In this document: positions 1 to 5,078 of the stretch, piece by piece | How positions within the stretch are numbered: the stretch's first letter is position 1 | Layout of the letters: each line of letters begins with the position of its first letter | DNA from: JAKAKT01 sp041305385 | GTDB taxonomy: Archaea > Micrarchaeota > Micrarchaeia > Burarchaeales > JAKAKT01 | NCBI GenBank assembly: GCA_041305385.1 | Contig: JBFYLO010000057.1 | Coordinates: 1-14,904, forward strand | DNA: 14,904 nucleotides | Reading direction: 5' to 3' | The notes under the pieces: model-generated | Seen by the model: the letters and a program-made list of their open reading frames with translations, nothing else | Databases searched by the model: none | Told to the model about the DNA's origin: nothing | Made by a program: the position numbers and the translations under genes

Positions 1-171
1 ATAACCAAAATATGGGAGAACCCGAAGGGCGGGAAGCCTTTGAAGCATCTCGGCTTAGTCTATTCCGAAAGAATTTCCAACTTCCGATTAATTTACCAGT
101 TCAAGAACGATAAGGTTCTTCTGCTTTGTTTCAAAAACAGGGACGAGGTTTACGAATACCTGAAAAAATAA
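1..171 (+). CDS. RelE/ParE-like toxin, C-terminal part (5' end outside window)
   Basis: The open frame enters from the left edge and ends at TAA 169-171, giving the last 56 residues. They show the C-terminal pattern of the RelE/ParE/YafQ fold: a basic 'ERISNFRLIYQFKND' strand pair, then 'VLLLCFKNRDEVYEYL', where the family usually has a strand followed by a short helix starting with a His or Arg and 'EVY'. Members of this family are mRNA endoribonucleases or gyrase poisons paired with a small antitoxin. No antitoxin is visible downstream, so if there is one it lies upstream of the window. The next gene is convergent and ends 4 nt away. The family call rests on the C-terminal half only, so RelE and ParE cannot be told apart. 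Confidence 0.7.
   Translation: MTKIWENPKGGKPLKHLGLVYSERISNFRLIYQFKNDKVLLLCFKNRDEVYEYLKK
163..170 (-). terminator. Oligo-T terminator of the pilin-like gene
   Basis: Read on the minus strand, the stop codon of the pilin-like gene (176-178) is followed within a few bases by TTATTTTTTC. Short T-runs are the usual archaeal termination signal. The run lies inside the last codons of the convergent toxin gene. No hairpin precedes it. Confidence 0.4.
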
Positions 172-175
172 CTCA

Positions 176-727
176 TCATTCGACATTCGCGACTATTCTC
201 CCAGAAACCACGTGTGGGGACCCCTGGGAGCATGTCTGGACAGTCCCTTCATAACTTGAATCTGTCTTGCAATTCCTATAAGCGATGCTCACTTTCATCT
301 GCCTGAGCGAGCCTCTCTCAGGAGTCGATTCGGCCTGGTTTATCGGGAGCGTCACATTCAGCAGTTCCCCCTGTTTAACAAGGCCCGAGCCAGGGGAGCA
401 AATCCCGCCCGAGCACGAATTTGTGTAAGTGTATTCGCCTCTTTTTCCCAAATCAGTCGTTGTAATGTTCACTTCCTCAACTAAAATATCGAACCCGAGC
501 CCGTTGTTTATTGAAAACGAGATGGTGTAAGGCGCGCTTTCCCCTTTTGCGAGCCTGAAGCTCTGGCAATAGAAATCCGGCTGGAAATAGCACTCTTCCC
601 TCATGTACCTAGAAGCGTTGAACATCCCCACAGAATAAAGGATAATCAGAATCGCCGTGAGGACGAGTATCGTCCACCCGTGGGTCATCAGGTACTCGAT
701 TGCCGCCTGCCCTTTCATCGAGGCCAT
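176..727 (-). CDS. Type IV pilin-like protein with class III signal peptide
   Basis: This is a 183-residue protein. After a short basic start (MASMKG) it has the class III signal motif 'KGQAAIEYLMTHGW' and a single hydrophobic stretch (about residues 17-35). Prepilin-type peptidases of the FlaK/EppA kind cut such motifs after the Gly, leaving a mature N-terminal Gln; the E at +5 is typical. The rest is an exported domain with six cysteines in three close pairs ('ECYFQPDFYC', 'CSGGIC', 'CKTDSSYEGTVQTC') and N-glycosylation sequons (NIT, NVT). This suggests a disulfide-stabilised pseudopilin or surface protein. The start at 727 lies about 26 nt from a TATA box, which fits a leaderless mRNA; ATG 718 (MKGQ) is the alternative. 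No assembly ATPase or platform gene is nearby, so its partner system is unknown. Confidence 0.8.
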   Translation of the reverse strand: MASMKGQAAIEYLMTHGWTILVLTAILIILYSVGMFNASRYMREECYFQPDFYCQSFRLAKGESAPYTISFSINNGLGFDILVEEVNITTTDLGKRGEYTYTNSCSGGICSPGSGLVKQGELLNVTLPINQAESTPERGSLRQMKVSIAYRNCKTDSSYEGTVQTCSQGSPHVVSGRIVANVE

Positions 728-749
728 GGATAGCTTGTAATGATTTGGC

Positions 750-757
750 TTTAAATA
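750..757 (-). promoter_or_regulatory. TATA box for the pilin-like gene (possibly shared by both directions)
   Basis: On the minus strand the sequence reads TATTTAAA, preceded by a purine-rich AAAACAAG stretch that could act as BRE. The box centre is about 26 nt upstream of the ATG at 727, which places transcription initiation at or next to the start codon. Its TTTAAA core is palindromic, so the plus strand reads TTTAAATA. The same box could therefore serve the divergent gene at 799 with a leader of about 20 nt. Confidence 0.55.
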
Positions 758-798
758 CTTGTTTTGGGATAATACAGTGTTTATTCTTGGTCATTCCA

Positions 799-1449
799 AT
801 GGCGCAACCTAAAAGTAAAAACGTGCTGATACTCCCCGAGAAGGGGCTTAAGCTTACTGGAAGGGTAGGGCCATTCACGCGCGTTCTAACTCCTGAGGAC
901 GCCCTAAGATACCACGAGAATGGCGAGACCCTTCTATCGGGAAAATTGGCAACAGAGCTCAAAAAAATACGCGATGCAAGTAAATTTATCAGTCTTTTTC
1001 TCCCAATCACCGGGACAATCTATTGCAGAATAGGGTCTCCTCCGGGCCCCAGCCTTAAGATTGCAGACAAAACTACTGGATGGGTCAGAATCTTGGATGG
1101 CATTCCCTCCAGCGCCACAGTTACATACAAGGCTACTCCGAGGGAGATAAATCCCCAAAAAGACTTCGGCACGATGTTCCTCTTCCTGGAACCGGCAGTA
1201 TTCGACAATGGAAAGGCCGAGCTCCTTTACGAAGTTAGAATAGACGATAAGAAGAAAGAGACGATAATAACTCCGGCAAGCGGAGCAAAGTTCGATGTCC
1301 ACCTAGGACTGGAACGGGACAAACTCAGTCTATCTCTACCCAATCACATATCCCTATGCGGAATTGCCCCCGGGGGCGAGCCATCCGTAGTTGTTTTCAA
1401 CATACACACGACCCCATTTGGCATTATAACTGTCTCTTCAGCAGCCTGA
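799..1449 (+). CDS. Hypothetical protein, 216 residues, no recognised family
   Basis: I do not recognise this protein. The start chosen is ATG 799 because GGTCAT begins 10 nt before it, the same Shine-Dalgarno register used by the ribosomal genes; an in-frame ATG at 700 would run through the divergent promoter and the neighbouring gene. There is no signal peptide or membrane segment, and no clear metal or catalytic motif. The sequence has many short alternating hydrophobic strands with Gly/Pro turns ('ITGTIYCRIGSPPGPSL', 'ATVTYKATP', 'AELLYEVRIDDKKKETI', 'VVFNIHTTPFGIITV'), which suggests a mostly beta protein. It is transcribed away from the pilin-like gene, and the minus-strand toxin gene converges on it. 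The frame is long and uninterrupted, so it is probably a real gene. Confidence 0.6.
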   Translation: MAQPKSKNVLILPEKGLKLTGRVGPFTRVLTPEDALRYHENGETLLSGKLATELKKIRDASKFISLFLPITGTIYCRIGSPPGPSLKIADKTTGWVRILDGIPSSATVTYKATPREINPQKDFGTMFLFLEPAVFDNGKAELLYEVRIDDKKKETIITPASGAKFDVHLGLERDKLSLSLPNHISLCGIAPGGEPSVVVFNIHTTPFGIITVSSAA

Positions 1450-1505
1450 TTACTGTCCGGGCAGACCCAGCTCATTCAAAGATAAAATAGAGTTCAGGCT
1501 CGGGC

Positions 1506-1511
1506 AAAAAA
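1506..1511 (-). terminator. T6 terminator of the toxin-antitoxin operon
   Basis: On the minus strand TTTTTT begins 4 nt after the toxin stop codon (1516-1518) and is followed by a GC-rich stretch. A bare T-run directly after an operon is a typical archaeal terminator. I see no stem-loop. Confidence 0.45.
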
Positions 1512-1515
1512 CAGT

Positions 1516-1779
1516 TCATAATTTGAAGCTCTTATACCACCGTTCGTATTCCTTGTGATCCGAGAAGCAGCGAACTACGAACAAGTCCTCGGCATCGATT
1601 TCGTAAACCATTCGTGCGTTCTTGGTCACGTTTTCAACATCGAAGGGTAAGCCGAACTTAAGGTGTCTCCTGGGAGGCATATTCTGCAGCTTCACCATAT
1701 GCTTGATGAAAAGTCTCCGAAGCTGGTGCTCCATGTCGTCGAGCTCTTTCTCGGCCCTTTCAGAGATGCAGACTTTCAC
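1516..1779 (-). CDS. RelE/ParE superfamily toxin
   Basis: This 87-residue protein has the size and layout of RelE/ParE toxins: an N-terminal strand 'MKVCIS', an amphipathic two-helix region (about 7-35), a basic linker ('PPRRHLKFGLPFDV'), then 'ENVTKNARMVYEIDAEDLFVVRCFSDHKEYERWY', which matches the beta-sheet core and the terminal 'xH(K)xYxxWY' signature. It begins with GTG 1779, 6 nt after the antitoxin stop codon, so the two genes are probably translationally coupled. Family members cleave mRNA or poison gyrase when free of the antitoxin. His105-like and Tyr residues typical of RNase-type members cannot be assigned with certainty. A T6 tract follows the stop. Confidence 0.82.
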   Translation of the reverse strand: MKVCISERAEKELDDMEHQLRRLFIKHMVKLQNMPPRRHLKFGLPFDVENVTKNARMVYEIDAEDLFVVRCFSDHKEYERWYKSFKL

Positions 1780-1785
1780 AGAGCA

Positions 1786-2022
1786 TCACACGCCGTATTT
1801 CTTCCTTATTTGCTCAAGACTTTTTGTCTTGACCTTTCCGGACCTAATCTGCTCCATTTCGAACTCCACTCCCCTGTTGACGAGCATGACCTCCTCCTCG
1901 TCTATCTTCCTGTCCATCTCGATGAGCGCCTGCCTTATCGCCTCGGTCTGGTTGCCGGCGTAGCCCCGCTCAATCATCCTCCTGAGAATCGCCTCGTAGG
2001 GCGCGCCTAGATTGACGTTCAT
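1786..2022 (-). CDS. Ribbon-helix-helix (CopG-type) antitoxin
   Basis: This 78-residue protein lies directly upstream of the RelE-type toxin. Residues 2-6 can form the DNA-contacting strand, and 'PYEAILRRMIERGYAGNQTEAIRQALIEM' (about 8-36) has the ribbon-helix-helix pattern: a helix, the 'GYAGNQTEAIR' turn that matches the family's G-x-x-x-S/T-E-A-I/V-R motif, and a second helix. The charged C-terminal half (37-78) would wrap the toxin. Start ATG 2022 is preceded by GGTGGG; a longer frame that begins at 2139 would cross the TATA box and is unlikely. The protein would neutralise the toxin and repress its own promoter. Confidence 0.8.
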   Translation of the reverse strand: MNVNLGAPYEAILRRMIERGYAGNQTEAIRQALIEMDRKIDEEEVMLVNRGVEFEMEQIRSGKVKTKSLEQIRKKYGV

Positions 2023-2053
2023 AATCCCACCGTGATTATTAGATGTGCATTGG

Positions 2054-2062
2054 TATATATAT
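2054..2062 (-). promoter_or_regulatory. TATA box of the toxin-antitoxin operon
   Basis: The alternating run ATATATATA is centred about 36 nt upstream of the antitoxin ATG. Initiation about 26 nt downstream would give a leader of about 10 nt that carries the GGTGG Shine-Dalgarno site at 2027-2031. The antitoxin, as a ribbon-helix-helix protein, probably binds near here, but I see no clear operator repeat. Confidence 0.55.
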
Positions 2063-2134
2063 CTATTGGCCATTGGATGGGCATAGATTTTACTGCCGGA
2101 GATGCAAGGATTCTTAGGCCATTGAATAATTCGA

Positions 2135-2164
2135 ATCAAAACAAAAGCGCGCCCTCGGGGGCGC
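2135..2164 (-). terminator. Hairpin plus T-rich tract at the 3' end of the candidate RNA
   Basis: On the minus strand a GC stem (GCGCCC, loop CCGA, GGGCGC) is followed by GCTTTTGTTTTGATT. In the plus direction the hairpin is not followed by T, so it works only for minus transcription. An overlapping weaker stem (2159-2163 with 2173-2177) could compete with it. Confidence 0.45.
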
Positions 2165-2323
2165 TCGTCACTCGCCCGGTAAAGGCAAAAGCTAACCGTT
2201 CTCTCGAACCGAGGCCCCTACGGCGGCCAGACCGCCAGAGCCGAACCTCATCCCAGTCGCAGGTAAAACGTCGTCCTCGACGAAGAAAAAACTATCGGTT
2301 CGGGGAAAAAGTAAACGGGCTAG
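2135..2323 (-). ncRNA. Candidate structured RNA, family not recognised
   Basis: The 362-nt stretch between the antitoxin and the next plus-strand gene holds no convincing ORF but many nested pairings. Given in plus coordinates: 2192-2200 pairs with 2314-2323 (one bulge); 2205-2212 pairs perfectly with 2295-2302; inside these are hairpins 2269-2273/2278-2282 (loop 2274-2277) and 2213-2218/2237-2242 continuing into 2222-2226/2232-2236 (5-nt loop, 3-nt bulge at 2219-2221). At the low-coordinate end a 6-bp hairpin (2149-2154/2159-2164) is followed on the minus strand by a T-rich tract. Two helices contain G-U pairs on the minus strand that would be A-C mismatches on the plus strand, so the RNA is most likely minus. 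A TATA-like box lies about 26 nt from the 5' end. I found no RNase P, SRP, tRNA or box C/D signature. The ends are inferred. Confidence 0.45.
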
Positions 2324-2342
2324 ATTCTGGCAATCGAAACAG

Positions 2343-2350
2343 ATAAAAAC
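2343..2350 (-). promoter_or_regulatory. Possible TATA-like box for the candidate RNA
   Basis: The minus strand reads GTTTTTAT here. Its centre lies about 24-26 nt upstream of the first base of the outermost predicted helix (2323), the normal distance from TATA box to start site in Archaea. The plus strand reads ATAAAAAC, which could equally serve the gene at 2385 with a leader of about 14 nt. It is weak in both directions. Confidence 0.3.
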
Positions 2351-2384
2351 GAAAAGATGCAAAAGAAATGGGGGGGTGGGAGAT

Positions 2385-2765
2385 ATGCCAATTCCAAAGG
2401 AAATGGTGAACCGAAGAAAAAGCGGGTCGATACCAATTACTAATTTAGATATGGCAACATCAACAGCGATTCGCGTGCTTTCGAGAACAATAAAACCCGA
2501 AACCACCGAATCAATACCTGGCGCCAAATTGCCGACTAAAAGAAGGCGGGAAAAATTCCAAATGCCACCTCATGGCAAAGGAACAATTTACCTCCCAGAG
2601 GGCGTTAAACTGTCCGAAGACCCAGCAGTGCCAGGCACGACTATAAAGAAAAAAAGAGGAGGGAAATCTGAAAACCTCCCCGATTATGTAAAAGCGATGG
2701 AAAAGCTACTTAAGGAGGTGGCCAGAGAACATAAACGGAAAACCGGGAAAGACTTTATCAACTAG
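2385..2765 (+). CDS. Hypothetical basic protein, 126 residues
   Basis: No family was recognised. ATG 2385 was chosen over GTG 2376 because GGTGGGAGAT begins 10 nt before it, a near-perfect Shine-Dalgarno site in the same register as the ribosomal genes, and this is the best argument that the gene is real. The protein is Lys/Arg/Pro-rich and looks largely disordered up to about residue 90, with basic patches 'TKRRREK' and 'KKKRGGK'. It then forms a plausible amphipathic helix ('LPDYVKAMEKLLKEVAREHKRK'). Lysine is written mostly AAA, unlike the AAG preference of the ribosomal genes downstream, so it is a lower-expression or recently acquired gene. A T6 tract (2818-2823) lies downstream. Nucleic-acid binding is only a guess from the charge. 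Confidence 0.5.
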   Translation: MPIPKEMVNRRKSGSIPITNLDMATSTAIRVLSRTIKPETTESIPGAKLPTKRRREKFQMPPHGKGTIYLPEGVKLSEDPAVPGTTIKKKRGGKSENLPDYVKAMEKLLKEVAREHKRKTGKDFIN

Positions 2766-2817
2766 CTATTCCCCAAATGCGAGCTTCCGCCTCCCAAGCC
2801 AAGGACTCGGCACATCA

Positions 2818-2823
2818 TTTTTT
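2818..2823 (+). terminator. T6 tract ending upstream transcription before the ribosomal operon
   Basis: TTTTTT occurs about 50 nt after the stop of the gene at 2385 and just before the BRE/TATA of the ribosomal operon, a position expected for an archaeal terminator. Confidence 0.4.
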
Positions 2824-2840
2824 CCCGTCGTCCGCTCGCG

Positions 2841-2856
2841 CGAAAGGTATTTAAAT
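2841..2856 (+). promoter_or_regulatory. BRE/TATA promoter of the ribosomal-protein operon
   Basis: CGAAAGG followed by TATTTAAAT is a close match to an archaeal purine-rich BRE plus TATA box. Initiation about 26 nt downstream falls near 2880, giving a leader of about 120 nt before uL3. A weaker TATAT at 2866-2870 could be a secondary box. No other convincing promoter was seen between here and uL30, so this box probably drives all the ribosomal genes. Confidence 0.75.
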
Positions 2857-2937
2857 CCTATCTCGTATATCATAGCCTGTCGCGTTTATCTCTCCGATAG
2901 GCGAGACGAAAACGATGGGTTGGAAAAACTCCACCTT

Positions 2938-2963
2938 CGAAGAAATGCGAAAGCATACCTTCG
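2938..2963 (+). promoter_or_regulatory. GNRA-capped hairpin in the uL3 leader
   Basis: CGAAG (2938-2942) pairs with CTTCG (2959-2963), and ATGC (2945-2948) pairs with GCAT (2953-2956) around a GAAA tetraloop. A 2x2 internal loop (AA/AC) separates the two stems. The element lies in the untranslated leader about 40 nt upstream of the uL3 start. Ribosomal operons are often autoregulated by a ribosomal protein binding its own mRNA; which protein, if any, binds here is unknown. Confidence 0.4.
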
Positions 2964-3002
2964 GCGGTTCAAAAAACAACTCATTTTTACAGGGACTCTG
3001 TT

Positions 3003-3980
3003 ATGGGAAGAGGAAACAGGCCAAGCCATGGCTCGCTCCAGGTTAGGCCGAGGAAAAGAGCATCTTCGCAAATGCCGCGCATCAATAGCTGGCCGAAGGT
3101 AGAGGAAGCCACGCTTCTCGGCTTTGCGGGCTTCAAGGCGGGCATGACCCACCTCTCGATGATTGACGACGGGCACTCGGCGACGAAGAATCAGGAAATC
3201 GTCGTGGCTGCGACCGTCGTCGAAGTTCCTCCGGTGATTTTGTACGGCCTGCGGGCGTATGCTGACGATCAAAATTCTCTCGCATCGCAGGTCCTCTCTG
3301 ACGCTTTTTCAACTGATGAAAAAATCTCAAAGCTCCTCCTTCTCCCGAAAACCAACGGCCTCGAGACCATAGAGAAGAACATTGACAAGGTCAGGGAAAT
3401 CAGGGCCCTTATAGCGACACTTCCCTCGAAGACGGGAATCGGCGCGAAGAAGCCCGTAAAGATGGAGGTCGCGGTGGGGGGCAAGAGCGTGAAGGAGAAG
3501 CTCGACTACTGCAAGGGGCTTCTCGGCAAGGAGGTCCGCGCCTCGGAAGTTTTCAAGGAGGGCGAAGTCGTAGATTTGATTTCCGTTACAAAGGGAAAGG
3601 GCTGGCAGGGCGCAGTCAAGCGCCTCGGGGTCGAGCTCCAGAGGCACAAGGCGACGGGCAAAGTCAGGCACGTCGGAACCCTTGGCCCATGGCACCCGGC
3701 CCGCGTCATGTTCACCGCCCCGCAGGCAGGGCAGATGGGATACCACAAGAGGACCGAGATTTCAAAGAGGATACTGAAAATCAGCGACAAGCCAGAGGAG
3801 ATAAACCCGAAGGGAGGGTTCATCAACTTCGGGGTCGTGAAGAACGATTACCTGCTCATAAGGGGCTCAGTCGGAGGGCCGAAGAAGAGGCTCATCCGGA
3901 TGCGGAAATCCTGGAGGCCCGCCCCGGCGCCGAAGAAGCCTGACATAAAATCTCTCTCGAAGAGCTCAAAGCAAGGATAG
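3003..3980 (+). CDS. rpl3: Large-subunit ribosomal protein uL3
   Basis: This is the 325-residue archaeal/eukaryotic-type uL3. The N-terminus 'GRGNRPSHGSL..PRKRA' and 'PRINSWP' followed by 'LLGFAGFKAGMTHLSMIDD' are diagnostic. 'KGKGWQGAVKRLGV' (about 197-210) and 'HKATGKVRHVGTLGPWHPARV' (215-235) form the basic extension that reaches the peptidyl-transferase centre. uL3 binds early to 23S rRNA and organises the entry to the A-site. ATG 3003 fits the family N-terminus, with GGGA 10 nt upstream. It is the first gene of the operon, behind a long leader. The length is normal for Archaea, and I see no damage. Confidence 0.97.
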   Translation: MGRGNRPSHGSLQVRPRKRASSQMPRINSWPKVEEATLLGFAGFKAGMTHLSMIDDGHSATKNQEIVVAATVVEVPPVILYGLRAYADDQNSLASQVLSDAFSTDEKISKLLLLPKTNGLETIEKNIDKVREIRALIATLPSKTGIGAKKPVKMEVAVGGKSVKEKLDYCKGLLGKEVRASEVFKEGEVVDLISVTKGKGWQGAVKRLGVELQRHKATGKVRHVGTLGPWHPARVMFTAPQAGQMGYHKRTEISKRILKISDKPEEINPKGGFINFGVVKNDYLLIRGSVGGPKKRLIRMRKSWRPAPAPKKPDIKSLSKSSKQG

Positions 3981-4016
3981 TATGATGATGCATTGATGGA
4001 ATGATTGGTGGAATCA

Positions 4017-4805
4017 ATGAAAGCAAATGTTTATTCACTTGAGGGCCAGGCGGTCAGGCAGGTCGAGCTGCCCAAGCAGTTCACCGAGCCGGTCAGGCCC
4101 GACCTCATCAGGAGGGCGGTGATTTCCGAGCAGACAAGGGAATACCAGCCGAAGGGCTCGTTCAAGCAGGCCGGTGTCCAGACGAGCGCTGACTACAAGG
4201 GCAGGAAGGAGGACTACGGCTCGATAAAGAACCACGGCATCTCCAGGCTGCCGAGGGAGAAATTGCCCAAGGGCAGGTTCGGCAAGGTGAGGATAGTCCC
4301 GTTCTCCGTGAAGGGAAGGAGGGCGCACCCGCCGAAGCCGGAGAAAATACTCATAGAGCGAATCAACAGGAAGGAATACGCCAAGGCCATCAACAGCGCC
4401 ATTGCAGCCACCGCGAAAAAGGAGCTGGTTTCCAAAAGGGGACACGCAGTTGAGGGAGTGAAGGAGTTCCCGCTGATAATCAGCGGCGATTTCGAGAAAA
4501 TCGCCAAGACAAAGGACGTTATCAAGGTCCTCGCCTCCCTTGGGCTCGAGAAGGAGCTCGAGAGGGGAAAGGAGAGGAAGAAGCTTACCGGAGTTGCCGG
4601 GAGAAGGAGGGGCGGAACGAGGTCCCCGAGGACAGTTCTCGTGGTCCTCGGCGAGCAGTGCGGCGCCCTGAAGGGTTCGAGGAACATCGCAGGGGTCGAC
4701 GTGGCTTTCGCAGGCCAGCTGAAGGCGAGCCTCCTAGCCCCAGGAACCCACGCAGGAAGGCTGACCCTCTGGACCGAGAACGCGATTAAGAAGCTCTCAG
4801 GATGA
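4017..4805 (+). CDS. rpl4: Large-subunit ribosomal protein uL4
   Basis: This 262-residue protein matches archaeal uL4: 'VYSLEGQAVRQVELPKQF' at the start, the long loop with 'GRRAHPPKPEK' (about 100-110) that lines the exit tunnel, and a C-terminal Rossmann-like domain ('KDVIKVLASLGLEKELERG', 'RGGTRSPRTVLVVL'). ATG 4017 is preceded by GGTGG 10 nt upstream; in-frame TTG 4005 and GTG 4008 are less likely. The 36-nt spacer after uL3 is the widest in the cluster and is rich in short ATG-initiated frames. The stop overlaps the uL23 ribosome-binding site. In bacteria uL4 represses its own operon; in Archaea this is not established. Confidence 0.97.
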   Translation: MKANVYSLEGQAVRQVELPKQFTEPVRPDLIRRAVISEQTREYQPKGSFKQAGVQTSADYKGRKEDYGSIKNHGISRLPREKLPKGRFGKVRIVPFSVKGRRAHPPKPEKILIERINRKEYAKAINSAIAATAKKELVSKRGHAVEGVKEFPLIISGDFEKIAKTKDVIKVLASLGLEKELERGKERKKLTGVAGRRRGGTRSPRTVLVVLGEQCGALKGSRNIAGVDVAFAGQLKASLLAPGTHAGRLTLWTENAIKKLSG

Positions 4806-4809
4806 TTGC

Positions 4810-5061
4810 ATGAAAGTGTTGCTCTACCCAGTCACCACGGAAAAAGCGGTCGGGATGATCGAGCGCGAGAACAAGATGGTTTTCGTGGTGGACAACAGGG
4901 CCGACAAGAAGCAGGTGAAGGAGGCCGTTGAGAAGACTTACAACGTCAAGGTCGAGAAGGTAAACGTGATGAATTCCCTTGACGGCAGGAAGAAGGCGTT
5001 CGTCAAGCTTGCAAAGGGCTACACCGCAGACGACATTGCGGCGAAGCTCAAGATCGCTTAG
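4810..5061 (+). CDS. rpl23: Large-subunit ribosomal protein uL23
   Basis: This 83-residue protein has the standard archaeal size. 'YPVTTEKAVGMIERENKMVFVVD' followed by 'KKQVKEAVEKTYNVKVEKVNVMN' and 'GRKKAFVKLAKGY' cover the whole uL23 fold. It binds domain III of 23S rRNA at the tunnel exit and forms the docking site for SRP and other nascent-chain factors. ATG 4810 has GGATGAT 10 nt upstream, and that site contains the uL4 stop codon, so the two genes are tightly coupled. Confidence 0.97.
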   Translation: MKVLLYPVTTEKAVGMIERENKMVFVVDNRADKKQVKEAVEKTYNVKVEKVNVMNSLDGRKKAFVKLAKGYTADDIAAKLKIA

Positions 5062-5078
5062 GTTAGTTGGGTGAAAAA

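Noticed and set aside
2135..2345. tRNA, split tRNA, SRP RNA or RNase P RNA in the structured region
   Set aside because: No T-loop/D-loop geometry, no SRP helix 8 motif and no conserved RNase P P4 segments could be found by eye on either strand.
2032..2346. 104-residue plus frame upstream of the basic orphan gene
   Set aside because: The product is an Arg-rich, low-order sequence with no ribosome-binding site, and it crosses the antitoxin promoter and the structured-RNA helices.
2192..2527. 111-residue frame on the minus strand opposite the basic orphan gene
   Set aside because: It overlaps both the structured RNA region and the plus gene, which has the better Shine-Dalgarno site. The Phe/Leu-rich product looks like a shadow of Lys/Glu codons read in reverse.
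2915..3046. 43-residue frame in the uL3 leader overlapping the uL3 start
   Set aside because: No Shine-Dalgarno site at the expected register, and no recognisable motif. The leader hairpin lies inside it. It could be an upstream ORF, but nothing supports translation.
3981..4004. Box C-like ATGATGA in the uL3-uL4 spacer as a hidden C/D sRNA
   Set aside because: No CTGA box D at a fitting distance and no terminal stem, so the match is explained by the ATG run.
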